NCBI GenBank assembly: GCA_029261355.1
Contig: JAJDBM010000047.1
Span: forward strand, 171,291-235,290
Origin: Nitrospirales bacterium
Lineage (GTDB): Bacteria; Nitrospirota; Nitrospiria; Nitrospirales; UBA8639
DNA length: 64,000 nt
Direction of reading: 5' to 3'
Positions within the stretch are counted from its first letter, which is position 1. Each line of letters starts with the position of its first letter. Below, in pieces: positions 26,746 to 36,164 of the stretch. The translations under genes and the position numbers were made by a program. A model generated the notes under the pieces. The model saw only the letters and a list, made by a program, of their open reading frames with translations, was not told the DNA's origin and did not search any database.

Positions 26746-27497
26746 AATTGAACCTCAACCACACCTGGAGCCAATATGGTCGCTAGCACTTCTCGGCCAG
26801 AGGTCAGGTTACTCACAAGGATCAATTCCCCCGAGAGGCCCGAAGCTTTAGCTACACCAGGGGTCTGAACAAAAAGGCCTCCACGACGGACCTCTATCAT
26901 GACACGATCTCCTTTGTGCACGAGTGGAGGCACGGTCAGATAAGACGGTCGTACAGGTTGATGGGGAGGAAGGGAACGTGTAGCCTGCTTCCCAACAACT
27001 TCATCAATATGCATCGCCACATCTTGATTGAATGTTCGAAGATTCACAGGAGTTTTGACCAAATCTTTAGCATGAAGGACTTCATGAAGTTTAATCCACC
27101 GAATTGGTGTCAATACCTCGGCTCGAGCGGTCACCGAGGCCACGACACTCACGACCCGTATGGGTTGTGAGTCCACAATGAGCTGAATTCGAAAAGCTCG
27201 ACGTCCCGACAATTGCCCAAAACGATCCTTATCGACATTTAGCTCTAAGGTTCCTGCAGGAATGGTGATAGGTTTCTTAGGAAATAATATTTGAAGAGTC
27301 ACGGTAATACGCTCTTCATCAACACGCCTTCGAACATCATCGAGTAAGGTTCGTTGTAGTTGTTGAATAGAGACCAGCTGAGTCTTAACAGACTTCACAC
27401 CAGACGTCTTGAGTGAGGAAGAACCAGCCCAGGACACTTCCCCACTGCCTACGATATTCCAGACAAACAGACCAACGATGAGAATCCAATATTTCAT
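26742..27497 (-). CDS. flgA: Flagellar P-ring chaperone FlgA
   Basis: About 251 residues. An N-terminal signal peptide (ILIVGLFVWNIVGSGEVSWA) is followed by a SAF-like domain and the conserved C terminus SGELILVSNLTSGREVLATILAPG. FlgA helps P-ring assembly in the periplasm. The ATG has AAGGCGG six bases upstream; a GTG one codon earlier was not used. Its stop overlaps the flgH start. The family is variable, but position and length support the assignment. Confidence 0.88.
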   Translation of the reverse strand: MKYWILIVGLFVWNIVGSGEVSWAGSSSLKTSGVKSVKTQLVSIQQLQRTLLDDVRRRVDEERITVTLQILFPKKPITIPAGTLELNVDKDRFGQLSGRRAFRIQLIVDSQPIRVVSVVASVTARAEVLTPIRWIKLHEVLHAKDLVKTPVNLRTFNQDVAMHIDEVVGKQATRSLPPHQPVRPSYLTVPPLVHKGDRVMIEVRRGGLFVQTPGVAKASGLSGELILVSNLTSGREVLATILAPGVVEVQF

Positions 27498-27500
27498 CAC

Positions 27501-28292
27501 TTACCGCCTTAGATTGTTCGCAACCTGCATCATTTCATCGGATGCTTGAATGGCCTTTGAATTTAATTCATAGCTCCGCTGAGCAATGATCATATTCACC
27601 ATTTCATCAGCAATGTTGACATTGGAAGTTTCGAGGAAGCCTTGTTGAATAAGGCCAAATCCTGTTGAAAACCCCGGGGTTCCTTGCTGAGCGGCTCCAG
27701 ATGCCGCACTATCGATAAAAAGATTATTCCCTTGGGCAACAAGACCCGCAGGGTTATCGAATCGTACAAGTTGAATATTCCCAATCTGCGTGGAAGTCGG
27801 GACTCCAGGCAAAAGCGCCGAGACCGTCCCATCTTGACCAATATCAACTTTGAGGGCACCAGAAGGAATCGTAATCGTTGGAACTAACGTGTCGCCGTCT
27901 CCTGTGACGACATTACCCGTGGCATCTTGCTTAAACGAGCCAGAACGCGTATACATCGTCGTGCCGTCTGGGCGACTCACCTGAAACATCCCTCGGCCTT
28001 CAATCGCAATATCGAGATCATTAAACGTTTGCTTTAAGCTTCCCTGAACGAACTCTTTCGATACTGTCACTGGCCGAACACCAAGCCCTATTTGCATGCC
28101 GACAGGAAACACTCCCACCGACGAAGCACTAGATCCCGGTAATCGTTGAATTTGGTACAGTAAATCCGCAAACTCAGCGCGTCCACGCTTAAAGGCCGTG
28201 GTGTTCACGTTAGCTAAATTATGTGCGATTGTATCGATGTTCAATTGCTGAGCTGACATTCCAGTTGAAGCGGTATGCATTGCACGTATCAT
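27501..28292 (-). CDS. flgG: Flagellar distal rod protein FlgG
   Basis: A 263-residue FlgG with N-terminal AMHTASTGMSAQQLNIDTIAHNLANVNTTAFKR-type segment and C-terminal NVNIADEMVNMIIAQRSYELNSKAI-type segment, both diagnostic. FlgG builds the distal rod that passes through the P- and L-rings. It lies between flgF and flgA, the usual order, with flgA starting right after its stop. Confidence 0.95.
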   Translation of the reverse strand: MIRAMHTASTGMSAQQLNIDTIAHNLANVNTTAFKRGRAEFADLLYQIQRLPGSSASSVGVFPVGMQIGLGVRPVTVSKEFVQGSLKQTFNDLDIAIEGRGMFQVSRPDGTTMYTRSGSFKQDATGNVVTGDGDTLVPTITIPSGALKVDIGQDGTVSALLPGVPTSTQIGNIQLVRFDNPAGLVAQGNNLFIDSAASGAAQQGTPGFSTGFGLIQQGFLETSNVNIADEMVNMIIAQRSYELNSKAIQASDEMMQVANNLRR

Positions 28293-28486
28293 AATGTGAA
28301 CTCCTTCAATTCATGACTCTGGCAACCGGGGCCATTCACTGGGTCATTTCGAAAACGGTAATAATGTGATGAGGCAAAAAACATAAAACACACGACAACC
28401 CTACTCGACGTTTTTTCAGATTTCCTATGACAGAATTCATCTCACACCTTCTCTAGGTCATTCTTCATTTCATGATTCATGTGCTT

Positions 28487-29206
28487 TTATCCTTGCACCC
28501 GCGCAACCTGTATCACCTGACTCGCTAATTCATCCATTGTTTGAATAGCTTTTTGCATTTGTTCATAGGCTCGCGTTACTTTGATCAATTCCACCAGGTC
28601 CAATCCTGGATTAATGTTTGATTTCTCCAACATACCTTGCTGGACCGTTGTATTGGGAACCGACTCGACCGTATCGGGAATCTGCCAATACAAATCACCA
28701 GCTTTAACTGGAATAGTTGATGCTGAAGGATTTTCTATACGTAATTGTCCAGCGACCACATTATTGACGCTGACGGCTCCCGTCGCATCGATCGTGATCT
28801 CCCCTGGTGGAAGTTTAATTGGACCACTAGCTCCTAGTACTGGATCTCCCAGATGCGTCACGAGTTCCCGATTGGTATTTGTTTCAAAATGGCCTCCTCG
28901 AAAATGTCGATTCCCGTCTGGGGTTTTTACGACAAAAAACCCAGGGCCACTCAGTCCCACATCCAGATCTCGATTCGTTTGCACTAAGGCTCCTTGACTC
29001 GTTTCCGGGAGAATACTTCCCACGCGTGGGAAAAGATCCATTCCTGCCGCTGACCTTCCAGCCATTGCCCCGAGAATGGTTTCAAAGACAGGCTTATCTT
29101 TTTTATATCCAGTTGTATTCACATTCCCAATATTATGAGAAAGGACTTCCAACCGACGCTCAAATGAAATGGCTCCAGCCAGAGGGGGATAAATGCCACG
29201 ATTCAT
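28487..29206 (-). CDS. flgF: Flagellar proximal rod protein FlgF
   Basis: A 239-residue FlgF with the shared rod motif SHNIGNVNTTGYKKDKPVF near the start and NPGLDLVELIKVTRAYEQM at the end. It forms part of the proximal rod. The frame is open further upstream, but the ATG used here has GAGGAG six to seven bases before it and begins at the conserved N terminus. It is the first gene downstream of a strong sigma-54-type promoter and probably the first gene of the rod and ring operon. Confidence 0.93.
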   Translation of the reverse strand: MNRGIYPPLAGAISFERRLEVLSHNIGNVNTTGYKKDKPVFETILGAMAGRSAAGMDLFPRVGSILPETSQGALVQTNRDLDVGLSGPGFFVVKTPDGNRHFRGGHFETNTNRELVTHLGDPVLGASGPIKLPPGEITIDATGAVSVNNVVAGQLRIENPSASTIPVKAGDLYWQIPDTVESVPNTTVQQGMLEKSNINPGLDLVELIKVTRAYEQMQKAIQTMDELASQVIQVARVQG

Positions 29207-29591
29207 ACAACTCTCCTCAATTATCAGATGACTGCATGCAAAAGAAAAGCAATGGACATGCCAATGAGGGGAAATGGACAAAAATGAATAGCAATAGGGA
29301 ATAGTAGAGGGGAAACGAACTCAACACTCAATGAAATGAGAAAGGAGGGTTATCGGGCAGGAAGATATTGCCATGAACAAAGAAGAATTTTCCTACCCAC
29401 ATTCATTACATCGTAATTCAAGCATATTCTGCCCATGTTTGCATGGAAGAATTTACAGAGTTCATCTATAACATTGATGCAGAACACTCCAAATCACATC
29501 AGAGGTCGGCATCATGTAATCGTTCCTAGAATATAAGAACAGATCATTATAAACTTAACAGACTCGTCAGAAAATTGAGGACCTAAATATT
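29207..29591. other. 385-base gap between motB and flgF: promoter region
   Basis: No supported gene lies here. It holds the sigma-54-type promoter for flgF, a CCCGATAA box (minus strand, 29349-29356) that matches the sigma-28 -10 box but has no -35 partner at proper spacing, and a short plus-strand frame that I did not accept. No terminator for motB was found. Confidence 0.6.
29248..29263 (-). promoter_or_regulatory. Sigma-54 promoter of the flgF operon
   Basis: Minus-strand TGGCATG-N4-TTGCT matches the RpoN consensus TGGCACG-N4-TTGCW; the -24 GG and -12 GC are ten bases apart as required. The expected start of transcription is about 30 bases before the flgF ATG. It implies an RpoN-dependent activator (FleQ/FlrC type) controlling the rod and ring genes. 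Confidence 0.72.
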
Positions 29592-30335
29592 CTATAAATC
29601 TAAGTAAGGATTTCGTTCAACTGGAGGGGCATGCTCGTGGCGAAGGATAATAATTTCAACTCGACGATTTGCAGATCGCCCTTTTTTTGTGTCATTGGAT
29701 TCGAGAGGGCGATATCCGGCAAAACTTGTTGCAGAAAATCGCTTAGGATCTAACTGATGGGTTTCCGTAAAAAATCTCACAAGAATACTGGCTCGGGAAG
29801 CAGATAGTTCCCAATTTGATGGAAAAGCCCCGGACCGAATCGGCTGAGAGTCCGAATGACCTTCAACGGCAATATAATTGGGCAGCCCCTTCACAAGACC
29901 GGTAATCAATTCTAAAAACTCTTTGACTTCTGGTCGTAATGTCGCACTGCCACTACTAAACAACGCATCATCAGAGACTCGGATATTCAAGCCACGGGCT
30001 TCAGACTTCACTGACACCCCTTTGGGAATGTTAGCGGCCTGTATCGCATTGGTTATTTTCACAAAAGCCCGTACATTTTTTATCACTTTCGGCTGTTCAG
30101 TATTCTGAGCTTTCTTTCGATTTTGAATCGGCAGTTTGATCAACGAGACCTCACCCAAGGGCTTGTGATTACTAAACGCACTCACCATCGACTCACTCAC
30201 TGTCTTATATTTCCCCTCATTTACTGAAGATACTGCATACATCACAACAAAAAACGCAAAAAGCAAGGTAATAAAGTCGGCATACGACACCAACCAACGC
30301 TCATGATTTTCATGTTCCTCGTGCTTTTGCTTCAA
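29592..30335 (-). CDS. motB: Flagellar motor stator protein MotB
   Basis: A 247-residue MotB. The single transmembrane helix carries the proton-conducting Asp20 in SYADFITLLFAFFVV; the C-terminal half is an OmpA-like peptidoglycan-binding domain (VEGHSDSQPI, and NRRVEIIIL near the end). With MotA it forms the ion-driven stator. It follows motA by 38 bases. No residues that clearly decide between proton and sodium coupling were identified. Confidence 0.95.
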   Translation of the reverse strand: MKQKHEEHENHERWLVSYADFITLLFAFFVVMYAVSSVNEGKYKTVSESMVSAFSNHKPLGEVSLIKLPIQNRKKAQNTEQPKVIKNVRAFVKITNAIQAANIPKGVSVKSEARGLNIRVSDDALFSSGSATLRPEVKEFLELITGLVKGLPNYIAVEGHSDSQPIRSGAFPSNWELSASRASILVRFFTETHQLDPKRFSATSFAGYRPLESNDTKKGRSANRRVEIIILRHEHAPPVERNPYLDL

Positions 30336-30373
30336 GGGTTCACTTCACTACTATTTGGTGAGATTATGAATTA

Positions 30374-31135
30374 TTACGACTTTTTCTGCTCTGATTCAGG
30401 AAGAAAACCACTCAATTTCTCTTCAATCATACGGGGGTTTTCACCTTGCGCCACTGAAACCAAACCTTCAATCACCATCAATTTCCCCACAATCAGTTCT
30501 TTGGCCTTCAACTTGATTTTTCCCCCAAAGGGAAGAAAGAATAAATTTGCACCTCCAACTCCATAAATTGTCGCCACAAATGCCACGGCAATCCCACCCC
30601 CCAACGATGAAGGATCTGCTAAATTTTCCATAACGTGAATAAGGCCCATCACCGCACCAAGAATTCCAACCGTTGGCGCATAACTTCCAAATGCTTCCCA
30701 CACTTTCCCCGCTAACGTATATTCTTCTTCAAACATCCCCACTTCAACCTCTAAAATTTCACGTATTTTTGGAGGTTCCATTCCGTCAACTACTAGCTGG
30801 ACACCTTTGGCTAATAAAGGGTCACTGATACCTTTGATTTGACCTTCGAGAGCTAACAACCCTTGTTTACGACTAATATTTGACAACCCCACGATCTTCG
30901 CAATCGTACCCTTGAGATCCACCGAGACATTCCCAAAAACCATCCCAATACAACCCATGGCTTTCATGAAAATCGCCATTGGGTAATTAATCATCACCGC
31001 CCCCAATGTCCCACCAAACACAATCAACGCGGCAGTAGGCTGAACGATTGAACTGATATGGCCACCCTCCAAGACTTGTCCACCCAAGATAGCTCCGGCA
31101 GCAATCACGAGCCCTAAAACTGTCAGAAGATCCAT
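30374..31135 (-). CDS. motA: Flagellar motor stator protein MotA
   Basis: A 253-residue MotA/PomA with four hydrophobic segments (around residues 3-22, 30-50, 150-175, 180-205), the cytoplasmic loop between the second and third, and the typical GGTLGAVMINYP and GILGAVMGLIHVM segments. It forms the stator channel with MotB. ATG lies 25 bases after the cheW stop. The AVMINYPM and GGGIAVAFVATIYGVG patterns are close to the MotA/PomA clade. Confidence 0.95.
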   Translation of the reverse strand: MDLLTVLGLVIAAGAILGGQVLEGGHISSIVQPTAALIVFGGTLGAVMINYPMAIFMKAMGCIGMVFGNVSVDLKGTIAKIVGLSNISRKQGLLALEGQIKGISDPLLAKGVQLVVDGMEPPKIREILEVEVGMFEEEYTLAGKVWEAFGSYAPTVGILGAVMGLIHVMENLADPSSLGGGIAVAFVATIYGVGGANLFFLPFGGKIKLKAKELIVGKLMVIEGLVSVAQGENPRMIEEKLSGFLPESEQKKS

Positions 31136-31160
31136 AACATCCTATCCCGTGATACTAAAT

Positions 31161-31646
31161 TCAGACTGCAACGCCAAGAAGCTGCCCAAGATCTAGCAGC
31201 ATTAAGAGACGCCCCTTCACTCGACCAATCCCACGATGAAACTCTGCGCTTCCACCTCGTCCAGTAATCGGAGGTGACTCAATAAGACTTTCAGGCAATC
31301 GAAGAACCTCTTCCACAGAGTCAACAATAAATCCAAGTACTGTTTTTTCAAATTCTACGACGATAATTCTTGTCTCTTTTGTTCGATCAGCAGATGGAAG
31401 GCCAAATCGAGAGCGTAAATCGAGAATAGGAATAACTTTGCCCCGTAGATTAATAACGCCTTCAACAAAATACGGAGCATTCGGCACGGGTGTGAGTTCG
31501 ACCATTCGTATAATTTCTTGCACACCAAGAATATCTATGGCGAATTCTTCATCTCCAACATGGAAACTTACTAATTGAAGTACATTCCCAGGTTCACCAT
31601 CCAAATCATCCAAGGTCACATTTTCTTGTGTCAGGCTATCACTCAT
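31161..31646 (-). CDS. cheW: Chemotaxis coupling protein CheW (set 1)
   Basis: A 161-residue CheW. VSFHVGDEEFAIDILGVQEIIRMVELTPVPNAPYFVEGVINLRGKVIPILDLRSRFG-type sequence is the receptor/CheA-binding fold. It couples chemoreceptors to CheA. It lies upstream of motA in the same direction and may share a transcript with it; there is a 249-base gap on its other side to the divergent small plus-strand genes, where I found no clear promoter. Confidence 0.95.
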   Translation of the reverse strand: MSDSLTQENVTLDDLDGEPGNVLQLVSFHVGDEEFAIDILGVQEIIRMVELTPVPNAPYFVEGVINLRGKVIPILDLRSRFGLPSADRTKETRIIVVEFEKTVLGFIVDSVEEVLRLPESLIESPPITGRGGSAEFHRGIGRVKGRLLMLLDLGQLLGVAV

Positions 31647-31895
31647 TCATTAAACCTCCGTAGCTCATCAAAAGACATCAACATCCCTCAATGAACATTC
31701 AACTTTATCTATTTCATGACGACACAACGCACGATTTTTTCACCTGTTAATTTCGATGGCAGTCTATGCCTATAAGAAATATCGTTCGTCTTCTTGATCA
31801 ATAATTCAAATCCTTCAGCTTCTGCTCCTCCAGCCCGCCCTTGAGGCACCCCTCTTCGCACAGAATTAATGAATTAAAAAGAAAGGAAACACAAC

Positions 31896-31988
31896 ATGCG
31901 AAAACGTATCCTTGAAAGCTTTTCAATTGCTCTGATAGGCTTCTTGACAGCACAAATATCTACACATACAGATTGGAATTTGCCATGA
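31896..31988 (+). CDS. Small plus-strand ORF, 30 codons, coupled to the next gene
   Basis: ATG with GAAAGGAAA eight to ten bases upstream opens a 30-residue frame (MRKRILESFS...TDWNLP) with a short hydrophobic stretch in the middle (IALIGFLTA). Its TGA overlaps the ATG of the next plus-strand gene (ATGA), so it is a plausible coupled leader gene. This is one of only two supported plus-strand genes in the window. Function unknown; it could be a small membrane or regulatory peptide. Confidence 0.5.
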   Translation: MRKRILESFSIALIGFLTAQISTHTDWNLP

Positions 31989-32254
31989 ATCGTCACCCAA
32001 GCACAGAAGCCGAACGTCTCATGCTCGATGCAAAAAAAGCAATCCTTCAAGAACAACATCGTCGTTTTCAAGAAATGCAAAAAGACGGACGATGGGATGA
32101 TGCGATGAAACAACTCCATGTAACTCTTTCCTGTGCAGCAGACCTCCTCAAAGACTCTGTGACCGTTCTCGAGCGTACCGTTAGCCAGCACAAAAATAAT
32201 GAGGCAAACACTCTACCTGAGTCATTACTTCCACCTGACTCAAATCAGCCATAA
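31985..32254 (+). CDS. Hypothetical helical small protein
   Basis: About 89 residues (MNRHPSTEAERLMLDAKKAIL...). The composition is hydrophilic and strongly helical; AAAILQEQHRRFQEMQ-type heptads suggest a coiled coil, and a single cysteine lies at LSCAADLL. There is no signal peptide or recognisable family. It overlaps the small ORF by four bases and converges with the chemoreceptor gene 45 bases away. Alternative TTG start at 31973 has no ribosome binding site. The context (between cheW and a chemoreceptor, but on the other strand) hints at a role in signalling, without proof. Confidence 0.55.
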   Translation: MNRHPSTEAERLMLDAKKAILQEQHRRFQEMQKDGRWDDAMKQLHVTLSCAADLLKDSVTVLERTVSQHKNNEANTLPESLLPPDSNQP

Positions 32255-32299
32255 ACCCGCTCAATGGGGTGACGAACTTAGGAGCCTGAGAACTTTCCC

Positions 32300-33973
32300 C
32301 TAGACCCGGAATGTGTTCACCAATGCTTGTAAGTCCGTCGCCAGCACACTGAGGTCATGGCTGGCTTTCGCAGACTCAGAGACACCTCCAGACGCCTCCC
32401 TCGAACTCTGTGTCACCGCCTCAAGATCACTTGCAATTTGGCGAGTGGCCGTGGACTGCTCTTCTGCCGCATCGGCAATCTGTTGGATCATTGAAGTGGT
32501 TTGATTCACCATGGTCTGAATCTTTTCGAGAGCATCTCCTGTTTTATTTGCCAATTCGACACCACCCATCACTCGCTGCGTACCATCCTCCATCGAGGAA
32601 ACTGCACTTTTCGTATCCTGCTGAATCTGTCGAATCATGTCACCAATTTCTTTGGTGGCCTTCGTCGTTCTCTCTGCCAGTTTTCTCACTTCATCCGCCA
32701 CCACAGCGAAACCACGACCTTGCTCACCTGCCCTCGCTGCTTCAATCGCGGCATTTAATGCCAGAAGGTTCGTCTGATCCGCAATATCTTCAATCGTCCG
32801 CACAATCTCCCCAATTTGATCAGATGATTTCCCAAGTGTGGTAATAATATTGGCAGATTGCCCAACCGCATCAGACACCTGCTGCATTCCAGCCACGGTC
32901 TGAGTCATCACTTCATGCCCTGACTTCGCCGTATCAGAGGTATCCTGGGCGATACGAGCCGCCTCCGTGGAGTTTCTGGCGACTTCACTGGCAGTCATAG
33001 TCATCTCTTCAACGGCAGAAGCAGACTGCAGCATTCTCGAGTTTTGCCCCTCTGTACTCTGTGAAATTTCATCAGATGTCGCGGATAACTCTGCAGCAGA
33101 AGAGGCAATACGATTCGTCGCCTCTAACACTTGGATCATTGATTTTTGAATTTTTTCAATGAAGAGATTAAAGTATCGACCTAATTCACCAATTTCATCA
33201 TCATGCTCAACAGGTACCCGCCTGGTTAAATCTCCTTGCCCTTGAGCAATGTTTCGTGCAATGCTCGTGAAACTTTCTAAAGGGGTCAATACAAATTTTT
33301 GAATCAATATGTAGACGAGGACTAAGCAGGTAATAATGATTGCCGCCATGAGACCACCAGTTTGCATAAGCGAGGTCATCATTCCGTCTCTCGCAGAGGT
33401 CATCGGCATCGACACAGACAGCAGCCCAATGACATCACCGACCTGTTTTCCTATATGACAACTGACACATGCAGGCACTGATGCAACATCAGCACTCGCC
33501 CGACGATAGGTCAACACGCCATTGAGCATTTCTTCTGAGGAATATGAATTCTCACCACTTGAAATAGCTTGTAGTGCCCGTTGCTCAAAATCGTCCTTAA
33601 TAGCATTGTCTGGATTCATTGGGGTCTCGCTTAGTAAGCGCGCCTGAAAAATATCTCGCTCACCTAACATCTTTCCTATTTCTTGAGTCGCGGTTGCAGG
33701 AAATGGAATAGCGAGCGGATCGGTACTATGTTCGCGTGCGACCACAACCTCAGCTCCAACCGTAGACTTCTTTAATTTCCCTACATAGTTTTTCGCAATA
33801 TAGGCACGTGTCACTTCAACCTGTGCCTGAATCATTTCCCCCTGACTTTCTAGTAAAGCATGCAATCGGCTCTGCTCTTGATTGAAAAGAAAAAGGAGAC
33901 TTACTGTAATCATGACAGCAGCGATAATTCCAAGTGACACAATCATTTTCATCCCAATCTTTAAGCTCTTCAT
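32300..33973 (-). CDS. Methyl-accepting chemotaxis protein with c-type haem sensor (Tll0287/DUF3365-like)
   Basis: A 557-residue transmembrane chemoreceptor. Order: TM1 (about 11-31), periplasmic domain with one CxxCH haem motif (CVSCH, 169-173), TM2 (about 205-225), HAMP, and the cytoplasmic signalling hairpin with the usual [20 protein letters not shown] tip. The periplasmic region resembles the Tll0287/DUF3365 domain of the secreted cytochromes at the right edge of this window. It should sense redox state, oxygen or a small ligand such as NO. The ATG used has AAGGA eight bases upstream. The next receptor gene ends 48 bases upstream. Confidence 0.85.
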   Translation of the reverse strand: MKSLKIGMKMIVSLGIIAAVMITVSLLFLFNQEQSRLHALLESQGEMIQAQVEVTRAYIAKNYVGKLKKSTVGAEVVVAREHSTDPLAIPFPATATQEIGKMLGERDIFQARLLSETPMNPDNAIKDDFEQRALQAISSGENSYSSEEMLNGVLTYRRASADVASVPACVSCHIGKQVGDVIGLLSVSMPMTSARDGMMTSLMQTGGLMAAIIITCLVLVYILIQKFVLTPLESFTSIARNIAQGQGDLTRRVPVEHDDEIGELGRYFNLFIEKIQKSMIQVLEATNRIASSAAELSATSDEISQSTEGQNSRMLQSASAVEEMTMTASEVARNSTEAARIAQDTSDTAKSGHEVMTQTVAGMQQVSDAVGQSANIITTLGKSSDQIGEIVRTIEDIADQTNLLALNAAIEAARAGEQGRGFAVVADEVRKLAERTTKATKEIGDMIRQIQQDTKSAVSSMEDGTQRVMGGVELANKTGDALEKIQTMVNQTTSMIQQIADAAEEQSTATRQIASDLEAVTQSSREASGGVSESAKASHDLSVLATDLQALVNTFRV

Positions 33974-34021
33974 CAACGAGGTCCTTTCATGGAGAGAAAT
34001 AGCACATAGAATCAATGACGA

Positions 34022-36133
34022 TTATCGTAGTAATTGAAAACGACCTAAGGATGTCTGTAAATCAGAAGCCATCTGAGCAAGATCACTCGTCGCAGACGCG
34101 ACTTGACCGACGCTATTCTCATTCTTATGGCTCAAACTGGCAACAGTTTGAATACTCTGGGCAATTTGCCCCGTTACCTGAGACTGCTCTTCAGTTGACC
34201 CAGCAATTTGGTTAATCATATTGGCCACGCGCTGCACGCCATAAACTATTTCCTCTAGCCTCTGACCAGCAGTTTGCGCCAACTGCATACCATTTTTTAC
34301 TTCTGAGGTTCCAGCCTCCATTGATTGAACCGCATCAATCGTCCCAGCTTGCACGGTTTCAATCACTCCAGTAATTTCTTTGGTCGCTTTACTCGTTCGT
34401 TCCGCTAGCTTTCTGACCTCATCAGCCACCACAGCAAATCCACGACCTTGCTCCCCAGCACGAGCCGCTTCAATGGCTGCATTCAAGGCCAGCAAGTTTG
34501 TTTGGTCTGCAATGTCTTCAATGACACGAATAATTTCACCGATTTCCTGAGAATATTGCCCCAGCGCATTGATTCGATCAGCCGATGTCTGCATCGTTGA
34601 ACTGACCAGCTCCATTCCGCTAATGGACCGAGCAACAACTTCTCCCCCTTTGACCGCCGACTGATTAACTTCGTGAGCTGTCTCTGACAACTCTTGAGTA
34701 TGCTGGACCATTTTCCCTGCCATCGCAGACATGTCATCAACTGCTGTGGCAACTCGAGTCGCTTGACATGACTGCTCCTGACTAGTCCGAGAAACCTCCC
34801 TCCCATTCGATGAAAGTTCTTCAGAAGAAGAAGCGACTGTTTGCACGACTTGTTCAATCTCCTTCAACATGATGGTGAGCCGATCTAAAAACTCATTGAA
34901 CGCTATACCCATTTGTCCTAATTCATCATTTGTAGATACCGGCACACGTTGAGTCAGATCATTTTGAGCCGCTCGTCCGGCAATGTCCATAACCGGTTTC
35001 AATCGCTTCACAACCTTTCGCCCTGCAAAAACTCCTAGAGGAAAGATCAACCCCACACAAATGAAAACCGCCATCATCAATGTCTGATGAATATCATAGG
35101 CTTGTGCATAGGCTTCGGAAAACGGCACTCGAACCAACACAGCCCAATTCATACCAGCGAATCCAAGAGCTCCTTTTAAATGCGTATATCCTACAAGTTG
35201 CCAAGTCTGTTTTCGTATATGTATCGACTCAATTGATCCGGTTTTTCCAGCAATTGCCTCTCTTGCTGCGACAAACCCTTCGTTTACTAGATTAAACTTC
35301 AACACTACATCCATATCGTTCAGCACATCTTGCGTCTGCTGGCCTATGGGGTCATAGTCGATAATGACTCTTCCTTGGGCATCCAACATCGTCAATTCAG
35401 CATTGGGGGCACCTGTTATTTTAAGTTCTCGATAGCCTTGCTGAATAAAGTCTTCGACTAAAGAAAATTTTGCACGATTTGTCCAATATCCAATCACGTC
35501 CTCGTCTTGATACACTCGAGAAGAAAACCCCAACGTTAAGCCAGAGCTATCCGGATAAGCCAACTTGACATCTTCGTCAACATGCACATCTTCAACATAT
35601 GTTCCGGTTAACGTATCATTACCTTTTTCAGTAAATGGCATTGTTGTCGTATAGGTATCTTTTTCTAATGCGATAAACCATGGAGCGTTTCGATAATTTT
35701 TCTTGTACAAATGTGTTGTCTGGATCTCTTCCCCATTTGCGTTGCGAGAATTGACTGCAATGACATCTCCCTGTAAATCCACCATGATCGACAGTGAATA
35801 AATTCCATAAGTTTTATTGTACCCATTCATGACCTTGACGATTTCATTGCTCTTCTCGCCTGCCTGATACCACTGAGAGCGTTCCTGAACTATGCGATTT
35901 TGAGCAAACGCCTGAACATCTCCGTAACGTTCAAAGAGATTACGGTCAATTTTGTCGGCAATGGCTTGGGCCTGACTCGATAAACGATTGCCAACCGACT
36001 TCTGAATTTCATAAGTCGCGTAGACTCCAATGAATGCAATGACACCCATCGGCACAACCGCAAAGATCACGAGAAGAGTCACCAACTTTGGAGTTAATCC
36101 CCATCTGAATTTTTGTTTAACAGAATTCGTCAT
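34022..36133 (-). CDS. Methyl-accepting chemotaxis protein with dCache domain
   Basis: A 703-residue chemoreceptor: TM1 (about 18-40), a large periplasmic dCache_1 domain (about 45-335; [19 protein letters not shown] and [16 protein letters not shown] are characteristic), TM2 (about 347-370), HAMP ([21 protein letters not shown]), and the signalling hairpin [16 protein letters not shown]. dCache domains bind small molecules such as amino acids or organic acids; the ligand cannot be read. It precedes the haem receptor and follows cheV, so it belongs to set 1. Confidence 0.92.
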   Translation of the reverse strand: MTNSVKQKFRWGLTPKLVTLLVIFAVVPMGVIAFIGVYATYEIQKSVGNRLSSQAQAIADKIDRNLFERYGDVQAFAQNRIVQERSQWYQAGEKSNEIVKVMNGYNKTYGIYSLSIMVDLQGDVIAVNSRNANGEEIQTTHLYKKNYRNAPWFIALEKDTYTTTMPFTEKGNDTLTGTYVEDVHVDEDVKLAYPDSSGLTLGFSSRVYQDEDVIGYWTNRAKFSLVEDFIQQGYRELKITGAPNAELTMLDAQGRVIIDYDPIGQQTQDVLNDMDVVLKFNLVNEGFVAAREAIAGKTGSIESIHIRKQTWQLVGYTHLKGALGFAGMNWAVLVRVPFSEAYAQAYDIHQTLMMAVFICVGLIFPLGVFAGRKVVKRLKPVMDIAGRAAQNDLTQRVPVSTNDELGQMGIAFNEFLDRLTIMLKEIEQVVQTVASSSEELSSNGREVSRTSQEQSCQATRVATAVDDMSAMAGKMVQHTQELSETAHEVNQSAVKGGEVVARSISGMELVSSTMQTSADRINALGQYSQEIGEIIRVIEDIADQTNLLALNAAIEAARAGEQGRGFAVVADEVRKLAERTSKATKEITGVIETVQAGTIDAVQSMEAGTSEVKNGMQLAQTAGQRLEEIVYGVQRVANMINQIAGSTEEQSQVTGQIAQSIQTVASLSHKNENSVGQVASATSDLAQMASDLQTSLGRFQLLR

Positions 36134-36164
36134 GAGGTGTTGTTATTCCAGAAACGGTACAAGG

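Noticed and set aside
29373..29471. 32-codon plus-strand frame in the motB-flgF gap
   Set aside because: Weak ribosome binding site, no conserved pattern, and it is antisense to the flgF promoter region; kept out without other evidence.
31874..32191. 105-codon minus-strand frame opposite the plus-strand small genes
   Set aside because: Cys/Phe-rich with no ribosome binding site; the plus-strand frame has normal helical composition and a coupled start.
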